This document shows positions 1 through 5,618 of a stretch of DNA of 5,618 bases, one piece after another (the first letter of the stretch is position 1; each line of letters opens with the position of its first letter). Below the pieces are notes generated by a model. That model worked only from the letters and a program-made list of their open reading frames with translations, made no database searches and was not told where the DNA came from. Location: the NCBI GenBank assembly GCA_005793025.1, contig SXQI01000226.1, positions 1 through 5,618 on the forward strand, read 5' to 3'. This DNA is from Verrucomicrobiales bacterium. GTDB lineage: Bacteria; Verrucomicrobiota; Verrucomicrobiia; Limisphaerales; SXQI01. The translations under genes and the position numbers were made by a program.

Positions 1-637
1 AACCGTATTTTTTTAATAGTGCCACGGGGTCTTTACCGGGGTAGACGATCCAGAAAACATCCATCTGGAAATTGACGAATTTCGGGTTGGTCTCGGACAT
101 CAACAAGTCAAACAGATCGGTTTCGCCATACTTCGAAAACTCGTAACCGTGTGTGTGATAGAAAAATTTAAGGCCATGTTTAGCGAGTGCTTCGCCTGCT
201 TTGTTGAAATTCTTGATGGCATCACGGCATTCGGCTTCATCAAAGTCATCTTTGTGTGGAATCCACGCACAGCCTACATACTGGAGCCCCAGTGTTTTTG
301 CCTCCTTTGCAATGCCCTCAACGTCAGTTTGATAACGATCGTATCCAAAATGCCCACTGATGGGTTTCAAACCGCGAGCATCGAGCATCTCCTTAAACTT
401 TTCGGGAGAAAGGTTGTAGGTCCCTGCAAGCTCCACTTCTTTGACGCCGTAGTCGCGTACTTTATCGAGGGTTACTGGAACGTTCCGGGTAAAATCGGCC
501 CGAAGGGTATAAAGCTGAAGCCCGATTGGGCCTTTGAAGTCGGCTCCGGTGCCAATGTCGGCAGCGTGGGAATTGAGGATGGTGATGACCGAGGCGCAAG
601 CAACTAAAAGCCCCTTCTTGAATGAGATTGAGAACAT
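1..637 (-). CDS. Exported sugar phosphate isomerase/epimerase-like TIM-barrel protein (C-terminus cut by window edge)
   Basis: I read this frame by reverse-complementing the window; 212 codons are present with no stop, and the 3' part lies beyond position 1. Family proteins of this secreted type are usually near 290 residues, so about 70% is visible. Residues 1-25 form a signal peptide (KK at 7-8, then a hydrophobic stretch, likely cut after NSHA), which suggests a periplasmic location. The barrel starts with GLQLYTLR (39-46) and continues with KEVELAGTY (66-74), ISGHFGYDRY (93-102), the motif HTHGYEF (161-167) and QMDVFW (191-196). E69, H96, H161/H163 and D193 are the type of residues that bind metal and substrate in xylose-isomerase-like barrels (family knowledge; ligands not proven here). 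Substrate is unknown. The ATG at 637 is chosen because it gives a proper signal peptide; no Shine-Dalgarno sequence precedes it. An LVAC at 11-14 resembles a lipobox but the hydrophobic run before it is too short. Confidence 0.9.
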   Translation of the reverse strand, partial: MFSISFKKGLLVACASVITILNSHAADIGTGADFKGPIGLQLYTLRADFTRNVPVTLDKVRDYGVKEVELAGTYNLSPEKFKEMLDARGLKPISGHFGYDRYQTDVEGIAKEAKTLGLQYVGCAWIPHKDDFDEAECRDAIKNFNKAGEALAKHGLKFFYHTHGYEFSKYGETDLFDLLMSETNPKFVNFQMDVFWIVYPGKDPVALLKKYG

Positions 638-699
638 GCCGTCATTTATGCAGGAGGAACCGTTCCGTTGTCGATGGGGAAAAAAACACAGCACAGTTC
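633..699. repeat. Dispersed direct repeat, copy A (pairs with 1370-1433)
   Basis: The stretch from aacatgccgtcatttatg to gcacagttc matches 1370-1433 in the same orientation. Aligned by eye there are about 57 identical positions of 64, with one single-base and one two-base gap (the latter in the A-run, 7 versus 5 A). The left end covers the ATG of the isomerase gene, and the similarity stops at about 699. It is 5' of a minus-strand gene, like its partner copy. It has no terminal inverted repeats, so I do not call it a transposable element. Confidence 0.85.
645..674 (-). promoter_or_regulatory. Candidate sigma70-like promoter of the isomerase gene
   Basis: On the minus strand a TCGACA box (669-674, 5 of 6 to TTGACA) is followed after 18 bp by CATAAA (645-650, 4 of 6 to TATAAT). 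Both boxes are conserved in repeat copy B with 17 bp spacing. Only 7 bp separate the -10-like box from the ATG at 637, so transcription would begin at or next to the start codon and give a leaderless message. This is a prediction from sequence only. Confidence 0.4.
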
Positions 700-841
700 C
701 CCAGAAGGTCGGCCTCTGCACGTCGCGTGCTCGGTAGCGAAAAGTAGTGCTAGGGCTGTGCGGCAGGTGCGGGTGGCAGACTTCCTCCGGCACGGCCTGA
801 GCACACCTAGATTCTTTACACCTTTTGTGCGGGACGGGTGG
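700..841. other. Intergenic stretch with no gene recognised
   Basis: This lies between repeat copy A and the stop codon of the small exported gene. It is G+C-richer than its surroundings. I see a small GCACG-TCG-CGTGC hairpin at 718-730 and an imperfect 9-bp tandem (TGCGGCAGG, TGCGGGTGG), but no T-run that would make a convincing terminator for the minus-strand gene ending at 842, and no coding frame with a plausible start and product. Confidence 0.5.
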
Positions 842-1348
842 TTATTCTTGGAACCTAGGGAATGACTTCTTGAGTTCCGCGAGCTTTTCCTTGCTGAACT
901 GTGTCACCGTCCCGTCCTTCCTCGTTGAAAAAGCTTGGACTGGCTGCTCCTTCGCATCGAAGAGGAACATCGTTTCAAAGAAGCCATCGCCATCTTCGTC
1001 TCCTTCTTCGACAATCATTTTGCCCCTATGATAGTAGCTCCGAATGGTTCGGTTCTCCGATTTGTAGAGCGTTGATGCATACGTCATCTCACCATCACGG
1101 AAGAGTTTGACGAACACGTAATCAACTTGGCCATTGTCCTTAACCGATACTTCCTCTTTTCGGGCAACCAAAACTTTGTCGGTGAATGTCTCAGTCATGC
1201 GCTTGTATTTGCCGTTTTTATGTGACTCGGAGACTTTGGTTTCTGTCCGCTCATTTACGGCGTCGGGTTTCACTTGGGCTTGTTGAGCTACTGTCCAAGC
1301 GAGTGCCATGCTACTCACCGCCGCACCAATGATGCTCCCAGCCTTCAT
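842..1348 (-). CDS. Small exported protein of unknown function with a DxDxDG loop
   Basis: This is a 168-residue protein I cannot assign to a named family. Residues 1-21 look like a signal peptide (MK, a small-residue hydrophobic core, likely cut near TVA-QQ), so it is probably periplasmic or outer-membrane associated. The next part (about 25-55) is polar and probably flexible. From about 56 to 150 it is rich in alternating hydrophobic and polar residues, suggesting beta strands. D117-E-D119-G-D121-G-F-F-E125 resembles the calcium-binding loops of EF-hand, dockerin or FG-GAP type, but only one loop is present. The tail 152-168 is Lys-rich and likely helical. The ATG at 1348 is supported by AGGGTG at 1351-1356, a Shine-Dalgarno candidate whose AGG core ends five bases upstream of the ATG. 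It is transcribed divergently from the peroxidase gene and in the same direction as the isomerase, 204 bp apart, with its own repeat-borne promoter candidate. Confidence 0.8.
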   Translation of the reverse strand: MKAGSIIGAAVSSMALAWTVAQQAQVKPDAVNERTETKVSESHKNGKYKRMTETFTDKVLVARKEEVSVKDNGQVDYVFVKLFRDGEMTYASTLYKSENRTIRSYYHRGKMIVEEGDEDGDGFFETMFLFDAKEQPVQAFSTRKDGTVTQFSKEKLAELKKSFPRFQE

Positions 1349-1374
1349 GCCACCCTGAATTGGTTAGGAAACAT
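1345..1374 (-). other. Possible nine-codon leader reading frame ahead of the small exported gene
   Basis: The ATG at 1374-1372 opens MFPNQFRVA and stops at TGA 1347-1345. That stop overlaps the ATG of the exported protein gene as ATGA, the layout typical of translational coupling. The ATG is the positional equivalent of the isomerase start codon in repeat copy A, which encodes MFSISFKKG. It would lie at the predicted 5' end of the transcript. It could be a working leader, or just a leftover of the duplication that placed the repeat here. Confidence 0.3.
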
Positions 1375-1433
1375 ACCGTCATTTATGCGGAGGAACGGTG
1401 CCATTGTCGATGCGGAAAAACACCGCACAATTC
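1370..1433. repeat. Dispersed direct repeat, copy B (pairs with 633-699)
   Basis: This second copy of the repeat lies in the 127-bp region between two divergent genes. It matches copy A at about 57 of 64 aligned positions. Differences include C for G at 1412 and C for A at 1424, which together make a perfect TGCGG-AAAAACA-CCGCA hairpin (1411-1427) that copy A lacks. Outside the repeat the two upstream regions do not resemble each other, except for weak similarity of about 20 bp on the gene side of the shared ATG. Confidence 0.85.
1382..1410 (-). promoter_or_regulatory. Candidate sigma70-like promoter of the small exported gene
   Basis: On the minus strand TCGACA (1405-1410) and CATAAA (1382-1387) are 17 bp apart, the ideal spacing, and both are identical to the boxes in repeat copy A. 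The transcript would start near 1374-1375 and carry a leader of about 26 nt before the ATG at 1348, long enough to hold the AGGGTG ribosome-binding site. No equally good plus-strand promoter for the peroxidase gene was found in this gap. Confidence 0.4.
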
Positions 1434-1475
1434 ACCCTCGACAAAGCCAGATGAACGGACGAGAGTCAAACCGCT

Positions 1476-2030
1476 ATGATCATCAAACTATTGTCAATGT
1501 TATGCGTATTAACGCTGACTCAAATTGTTATGGCCGAATCCAAACCATCCATTCACGACATCGCGTTGAAAGACATCAACGGGCAACCTACTTCGTTGAA
1601 GAGTTTCAAAGGCAAAGTAGTACTTCTAGTGAATGTCGCCTCTAAGTGTGGCCTTACCCCTCAGTATGAAGGGTTGGAAGGATTGCAGAAAAAATATGCG
1701 GCTCAAGGTTTCACGGTTGTTGGACTGCCTTGCAATGATTTCGGAGGTCAGGAACCCGGAACGAACGAAGACATCAAACAGTTTTGCTCCACTAAATACA
1801 AAGTCACCTTTCCTTTGATGGACAAGGTCAAAGTCCTCGGAAATGAACGCCACCCTCTTTACGCACGATTGACAGGAAAGGATGCGGAGTTTCCCGGGGA
1901 TATTAAATGGAATTTCGGCAAATTTTTAATCGCGAAGGATGGTACCGTGCTCAAACGATTTGAGCCGCAGACCAAACCAGATTCCGATGATCTCCTCAAA
2001 GCGGTCGAGTCCGCCTTGGCTCAGAAATAA
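1476..2030 (+). CDS. Exported glutathione peroxidase family protein (Cys-type thiol peroxidase)
   Basis: This 184-residue protein reduces hydrogen peroxide or organic hydroperoxides, using thioredoxin or another thiol donor in most bacterial Cys-type members (family knowledge). Visible motifs are NVASKCG (53-59) with peroxidatic Cys58, LPCNDFGGQEPG (84-95) with catalytic Gln92, and IKWNFGKFLI (143-152) with Trp145 and Asn146, so the Cys-Gln-Trp-Asn tetrad is complete. Cys58 is encoded by TGT, not a selenocysteine TGA. Cys104 (QFCSTKYKVTFP) sits where E. coli BtuE has a cysteine and is a candidate resolving residue. The first 20 residues (MIIKLLSMLC...IVMA) are a Sec signal peptide, cut before ESKPS, which predicts a periplasmic enzyme; the remaining 164 residues match the usual family size. 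Aspartate in CNDF replaces the Gln common in animal enzymes, as in many bacterial homologues. Only a weak GAGAG (1461-1465) precedes the ATG. It converges on the cytochrome gene. Confidence 0.95.
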   Translation: MIIKLLSMLCVLTLTQIVMAESKPSIHDIALKDINGQPTSLKSFKGKVVLLVNVASKCGLTPQYEGLEGLQKKYAAQGFTVVGLPCNDFGGQEPGTNEDIKQFCSTKYKVTFPLMDKVKVLGNERHPLYARLTGKDAEFPGDIKWNFGKFLIAKDGTVLKRFEPQTKPDSDDLLKAVESALAQK

Positions 2031-2046
2031 TCCCAGTTTCTCGAAA

Positions 2047-2075
2047 GCACGCGACCAGTGATCATGGTCGCGTGC
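2047..2075. terminator. Hairpin between convergent genes, possible bidirectional terminator
   Basis: A perfect 11-bp inverted repeat, GCACGCGACCA (2047-2057) and TGGTCGCGTGC (2065-2075), encloses a 7-nt loop GTGATCA. It lies 16 bp after the peroxidase stop and 8 bp after the stop of the convergent cytochrome gene, the usual place for a shared terminator. Neither strand has a good T-run after it (only TTT on the minus strand), so it may act as an mRNA-end stabiliser or work with Rho rather than as a classical intrinsic terminator. Confidence 0.6.
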
Positions 2076-2083
2076 GCTCTCGG

Positions 2084-5000
2084 TCACCGACCACTCGTTA
2101 AAAAGGCCAGCAAATCCCTCAACTCTTGTTTGCTTAAGATATTCCCCATGCCCTCGGGCATTCCAGACAGACCTCGATCTCTCGATTTGACGTCTGTCTT
2201 TTTTATTTTCAACAGCCCATCCTCCGGCGAATTGAGTTCGATGATCTGATCATTCTCAGATTTCAGCACACCCGCATAAAGAGTTCCATCACCCGTGGTG
2301 AGAAGAACGCTTTCGAAACCGGGAGCGATTTTGGCATTCGGCAACAGGATTGCCTCAAGAAAATATTCTGCCGATTGGTTTTTCGCTAATTGTGCCAACT
2401 CAGGTCCCACCTCGCCACCTTCCCCATTCCATTTATGGCAGCGAGTGCATGCGACCTCGGCTTTTTCGAAGAAGATTTTTCGTCCGAGCTCCGGATTTCC
2501 CCCCTTCAATGTCGAGCGGTAACTTGCTAGCGCATCATCCTTGGGTAGCCGGAGCTCACGTACACTCAATTCGGCGATGATTCTACTATCGGTCTTTTGT
2601 GCGGCAGCCAGTAGGAGGTCTAGTTCCAGCTCACCGGGCAGATTACTTTTCTTGAGCCAGTCGAGTAAAAGGTTGTCGGCATCTGCTCCTTTAATCGTTG
2701 CCAATGAGGTCAAGGCGTTCTGTTTTTCTGATAACGTTCCATTCGCTAATACTTTTGCCAGATCTTTGATCACATCGACCTGTCCAGTTTTTGCCATCAT
2801 TGATGTTGCGGCTTTACGAACCGCCTCGTTGGCGTCCGATTGTGCGACCTTCAAGATTTCGGCGAGGCTTGGGTCACTCAATTTGGCGAGAGCATTCAGA
2901 GCCTCGATGCGTGTTTGTTCAGGTGTGGATGAGTCCTTCGCCAATTCGATGAGCCATTTTCCTGCGGCAGTGATTCCCAAGTTGGCAATCGCGCTCGCTG
3001 CTGCAGCTTTGACGGGGTGGCTAGAGGTTTTCAGCAAGTTTTCCGAGGCTGCCGCCAATGCCAAAGTTGCGGGTTCGGCCGCCCGCTTGTCCAATGGACG
3101 CCAGAGCCCTGTGACCTTGTCACGAGCGGAAGGAGTGGGCCACTGTCCCAGCATGAGCAGGACTTCTTTGCGAATCGCGTCGGATTGTTTTGAATCTGTG
3201 GCTAACTGAGCCAACGACTGGGCGTTTTCTGCACCTCCAAGTCGAAAGTTGGCGTTGATGACCCGACGCATCCAAGGGGTCCGATAATCGACGGTGTCCT
3301 TAGAGCCATCGGTAAACCTGTCTAGGCTGGCGTTGGCTTTTTTTGCTAAGGATCCTAATGCCCCAACGATCGGAAGATCATTGATCGCACGAGCAGCCTC
3401 CACAGCAACCGCAGCCGATTCATCATCCACAAAAGCTTCGATCTCTGAAGAAGCGAGACGTCTCAATGCCAACACCGCAGCCATCCTCACTGCAGGGGAT
3501 GGGTTTTTGGCGAGAGTAGCGATTTTTTTTGAGTCCTTCGAAGCCGTCAAAACCATCACGCCTGCGTGGCGTAGGTAGGTATCTTTATCGTTATTCGTTC
3601 GTAACAAATCCAAGCCGGCGTTGAACGAATCACGAGTGTTTATTTTGGAGAGTCCGAGTGCTGCGAAATACTGCACCCTTGGGGAACTATCTTTTAACAG
3701 GGCCATCAGACGGGGTTCTGCAGTTGCTCGATGATTATCCCCGAGAACCCGCGCTGCCTGAGCCCGGACCTCGGCATCGGGATCTCCTAAGAATTCCAAA
3801 AGGTTATCCGTGAGTGCGGCATCGCGTTGGCCCAATTGTCCGATTGCCCAAATGGCATGAATCCGGGCCAACTGATGGTCGCTCGACTTGACGACCTTGA
3901 GTAATGATTTCAGGGAGTCTTTACCGCGCTCAGCCAAATTGAACTGGGCCTCCTGACGCACCCTCATGTCTTGATGACGTAACAGGGTAACCAATCGTTC
4001 GCTCCGAGTCTTAGTAAAGCCTGCACCTAACAAATCCTGAGTCGAAAGACTTGTTGGATCCTTCACCATGGAAGTTTCCGACAATCGGTAGATTCGACCT
4101 TTTTCGCTTTTCGGCCATCCGTGGACCCAATCCGCGATATACATCCGACCATCGGGACCAAAATCACAATCAGGAGTAAGAATGTTCCACAAAAAATGTT
4201 CCGTCTCTCCAAGAGTAAACCCGGCTCCTGAAGGGTTGACCTTGAATGAATGGATTCCGCTGCCAGTTGCTTGGCCTCGGAAATCACACAAATAGAAACG
4301 GTTTTGGTGTTTTCCAGAAAATCCAGTTCCGGGTGCGTAAACTAGACCCGACGGCCCTGCGGCGATGTGGCCAATGGGTGGAATAATATAGGCAGGTTGA
4401 CCGGGACCAGGTAATTGCCAAAGTTTTTCGGCGTTCCAAGTTCCTGCTGGGTTTTGTTCGCTGAACTGAAAACCAATGCGCCAACCCGTGTCCCCTCCTT
4501 CGACAATGTAGACTAAGCGGGCAGAATCCCCGTGATCACAGTTATTATCACCTGAGAAGAGGTTTCCGAACTCATCAAAAGCGAGTTCCTGCGGATTGCG
4601 GAGACCGGTTGCAAAAACTTCTAGGTTTGATCCGTCTGGATTGCATCGATAAACGGCTCCTTCATCCGGATAACTGAAGGTGCGTCCTTCCTTCGAGACC
4701 ACATGCGATCCTCGATCACCGATGCTGAAATAGAGTTTTCCATCCGGACCAAATTTCAATCCATGGAGGTCGTGTCCGGTCAAACTGAACCGAGTACCAA
4801 ACCCATGGGCAATGGTCTTGCGGCTTTCTGCCACGCCGTCGCCGTCCCGATCCTGAAGTGCAGTCACATCGGGAATATTCGCAAAATAAACTGTGCCATT
4901 ACGGGCTAGAACCCCCGAAGCAATGCCATCCAATAATGAATTGAACCCTTCGGCGAACAGCGTTGATCGATCTGCACGTCCATTCCCGTCTTGATCAACC

Positions 5001-5413
5001 AAGAGACGGACAACCTCGGACTCCTTGGCGAGATCCATCGCTTTGGGTCCAAGATGTTTCTGAATCATCGCGACCCGATCGTCCAAGGTGCGAATCGCCA
5101 GATCATCCTCATACCATTCCATGTAATTTCGGATGTCCAACACGCTCGTGCGATAACGATGCGTCTCGGAAACAAACACGCGCCCTTTCTCATCGAGAGC
5201 GATGGCGACCGGATTTGCTAACTGAGGTTCGACCGCGAATACCTCAAGTTTAAACCCGGGAGGAACTTGGAATTTCTTGATCGCAATCTCTGCTTCGTTC
5301 CACGCGTTTGAGGAAACCGTTCCGGATTTGGCGGTGGTTCCTAGTTCAGCAGCACCAGCGGCGGTGCAGAAAGCAAGAACCGAACAAAGCACCGTTTTAC
5401 TATATAAACTCAT
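2084..5413 (-). CDS. PVC-type multidomain cytochrome: dehydrogenase-like beta-propeller, HEAT repeats, C-terminal CxxCH heme domain
   Basis: The protein has 1109 residues from the ATG at 5413. Residues 1-22 are a Sec signal peptide (MSLYSKTVLCSVLAFCTAAGAA), so it acts outside the cytoplasm. About 40-445 is a sugar-dehydrogenase-like propeller of the Pirellula/Verrucomicrobium 'membrane-bound dehydrogenase' type, with VPPGFKLEVFA, the loops DQDGNGRAD (140-148) and DRDGDGVAE (188-196), GHDLHGLKFGPDGKLY, GLRNPQELAFD and DCDFGPDGRMYIADW. About 465-910 holds eight or more HEAT-like helical repeats, for example DPDAEVRAQAARVLGD. The last 130 residues are the PVC heme-binding domain: CTRCH (989-993) for covalent heme c, GPEL, AILLPNAKIAPGFES, and GMPEGM, whose Met1085 is the likely distal ligand. 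Substrate and electron partner are unknown; a sugar or alcohol donor is inferred from the propeller. A TTG at 5437 would add eight residues (MVLQPPPQ) and spoil the signal peptide, so ATG is preferred, although neither start has a ribosome-binding site. Confidence 0.93.
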   Translation of the reverse strand: MSLYSKTVLCSVLAFCTAAGAAELGTTAKSGTVSSNAWNEAEIAIKKFQVPPGFKLEVFAVEPQLANPVAIALDEKGRVFVSETHRYRTSVLDIRNYMEWYEDDLAIRTLDDRVAMIQKHLGPKAMDLAKESEVVRLLVDQDGNGRADRSTLFAEGFNSLLDGIASGVLARNGTVYFANIPDVTALQDRDGDGVAESRKTIAHGFGTRFSLTGHDLHGLKFGPDGKLYFSIGDRGSHVVSKEGRTFSYPDEGAVYRCNPDGSNLEVFATGLRNPQELAFDEFGNLFSGDNNCDHGDSARLVYIVEGGDTGWRIGFQFSEQNPAGTWNAEKLWQLPGPGQPAYIIPPIGHIAAGPSGLVYAPGTGFSGKHQNRFYLCDFRGQATGSGIHSFKVNPSGAGFTLGETEHFLWNILTPDCDFGPDGRMYIADWVHGWPKSEKGRIYRLSETSMVKDPTSLSTQDLLGAGFTKTRSERLVTLLRHQDMRVRQEAQFNLAERGKDSLKSLLKVVKSSDHQLARIHAIWAIGQLGQRDAALTDNLLEFLGDPDAEVRAQAARVLGDNHRATAEPRLMALLKDSSPRVQYFAALGLSKINTRDSFNAGLDLLRTNNDKDTYLRHAGVMVLTASKDSKKIATLAKNPSPAVRMAAVLALRRLASSEIEAFVDDESAAVAVEAARAINDLPIVGALGSLAKKANASLDRFTDGSKDTVDYRTPWMRRVINANFRLGGAENAQSLAQLATDSKQSDAIRKEVLLMLGQWPTPSARDKVTGLWRPLDKRAAEPATLALAAASENLLKTSSHPVKAAAASAIANLGITAAGKWLIELAKDSSTPEQTRIEALNALAKLSDPSLAEILKVAQSDANEAVRKAATSMMAKTGQVDVIKDLAKVLANGTLSEKQNALTSLATIKGADADNLLLDWLKKSNLPGELELDLLLAAAQKTDSRIIAELSVRELRLPKDDALASYRSTLKGGNPELGRKIFFEKAEVACTRCHKWNGEGGEVGPELAQLAKNQSAEYFLEAILLPNAKIAPGFESVLLTTGDGTLYAGVLKSENDQIIELNSPEDGLLKIKKTDVKSRDRGLSGMPEGMGNILSKQELRDLLAFLTSGR

Positions 5414-5424
5414 TTGTGGCGGAG

Positions 5425-5453
5425 GTTGTAGCACCAATAGGAATATGAATCAA
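5425..5453 (-). promoter_or_regulatory. Weak candidate promoter of the PVC cytochrome gene
   Basis: On the minus strand TTGATT (5448-5453) and TACAAC (5425-5430) are separated by 17 bp, each matching four of six consensus bases. The -10-like box ends 11 bp before the ATG at 5413, which would give a leader of only a few nucleotides. That would fit the missing ribosome-binding site, but matches this weak occur by chance. Confidence 0.25.
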
Positions 5454-5465
5454 ACCTTGCGTCAC

Positions 5466-5487
5466 TGCGGTCTTAAGGACTACCGCA
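5466..5487. repeat. Short inverted repeat upstream of the PVC cytochrome gene
   Basis: TGCGGT (5466-5471) and ACCGCA (5482-5487) are perfect inverted repeats around a 10-bp centre (CTTAAGGACT). An alternative pairing uses GTC and GAC inside. It lies 13 bp upstream of the candidate -35 box, so it could be a regulator-binding site. A six-base arm pair can occur by chance. The remaining bases to 5618 show no recognisable gene. Confidence 0.3.
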
Positions 5488-5618
5488 TCAGCGAAACGGG
5501 AAAGGTAGCGTAAAGAATATTGTCTAAAAGGTTAAAGCGGGCGTGAACTCCAGTGGGTGTTCATTCGATTAAAAACGCTGAAAAGGATTCTTTCACAGGA
5601 CTGACGGGTCGTAAAGCT

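Noticed and set aside
149..607. Plus-strand open frame of 152 codons
   Set aside because: It is the antisense shadow of the isomerase gene, whose minus-strand translation has clear family motifs; the plus-strand product resembles nothing.
596..607. LVAC lipobox at isomerase residues 11-14
   Set aside because: Only about five residues separate the Lys pair from the Cys, too short for a lipoprotein hydrophobic core; the hydrophobic stretch continues past it to a better cut site at NSHA.
718..730. GCACG-TCG-CGTGC hairpin as terminator of the small exported gene
   Set aside because: It has only a 5-bp stem, lies over 110 bp after the stop codon and has no T-run.
1274..1645. Plus-strand open frame of 123 codons
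   Set aside because: It overlaps the 5' parts of both the exported gene and the peroxidase gene in the wrong frame and has no recognisable domain.
1647..1649. Possible selenocysteine at the peroxidatic position of the GPx protein
   Set aside because: The codon is TGT (Cys), not TGA, and the frame is continuous.
2196..2212. T-rich run resembling a terminator tail
   Set aside because: It lies inside the coding region of the cytochrome heme domain (Lys-rich LKIKK segment on the minus strand) and has no preceding stem.
2541..3209. Plus-strand open frame of 222 codons
   Set aside because: It runs opposite the HEAT-repeat part of the cytochrome gene, and its Ser/Ala-rich product mirrors the Ala/Leu-rich HEAT helices on the other strand.
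5413..5437. TTG start extending the cytochrome by eight residues
   Set aside because: The added MVLQPPPQ precedes a well-formed signal peptide that starts at the ATG, and there is no ribosome-binding site favouring the TTG.
5532..5618. Open minus-strand frame of 28 codons entering from the right edge and ending in TAA
   Set aside because: It is too short to tell a gene end from chance; the residues match no motif I recognise.

Overview
The window looks like chromosomal DNA from a member of the PVC superphylum, most likely Verrucomicrobiota. The main reason is the large minus-strand gene, which has the three-part build (seven-bladed sugar-dehydrogenase-like propeller, HEAT repeats, single-heme CxxCH domain) expanded in Verrucomicrobia and Planctomycetes. 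A secreted sugar-isomerase-like TIM-barrel protein, also common in those phyla, supports this. The genus cannot be told from the sequence.

Layout, left to right: (1) 1-637, minus strand, the first 212 codons of an exported sugar phosphate isomerase/epimerase-like protein that runs off the left edge. (2) 638-841, an intergenic stretch whose left third is one copy of a 64-67 bp repeat. (3) 842-1348, minus strand, a small exported protein of unknown function with a DxDxDG loop. (4) 1349-1475, a divergent intergenic region holding the second repeat copy. (5) 1476-2030, plus strand, a glutathione-peroxidase-family thiol peroxidase with a signal peptide. (6) 2031-2083, a short convergent gap with a strong 11-bp hairpin. 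(7) 2084-5413, minus strand, the PVC-type multidomain cytochrome. (8) 5414-5618, its upstream region, with a weak promoter candidate and an inverted repeat.

All four proteins appear to be exported, so this is a cluster of cell-envelope or periplasmic functions: possible sugar turnover (isomerase), oxidation coupled to a c-type heme (PVC protein), and peroxide removal (peroxidase). The genes do not form one operon; orientations are minus, minus, plus, minus, and joint function is only an inference.

The least ordinary signal is the repeat pair at 633-699 and 1370-1433. It sits directly in front of the two minus-strand genes, is about 89% identical, and contains promoter-like boxes at the same place in each copy. 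In one copy the boxes lie so close to the isomerase ATG that the transcript would be leaderless. In the other copy the matching ATG opens a nine-codon reading frame whose stop overlaps the start of the small exported gene. I see no evidence for a defence system, mobile element, CRISPR array, tRNA or rRNA here.
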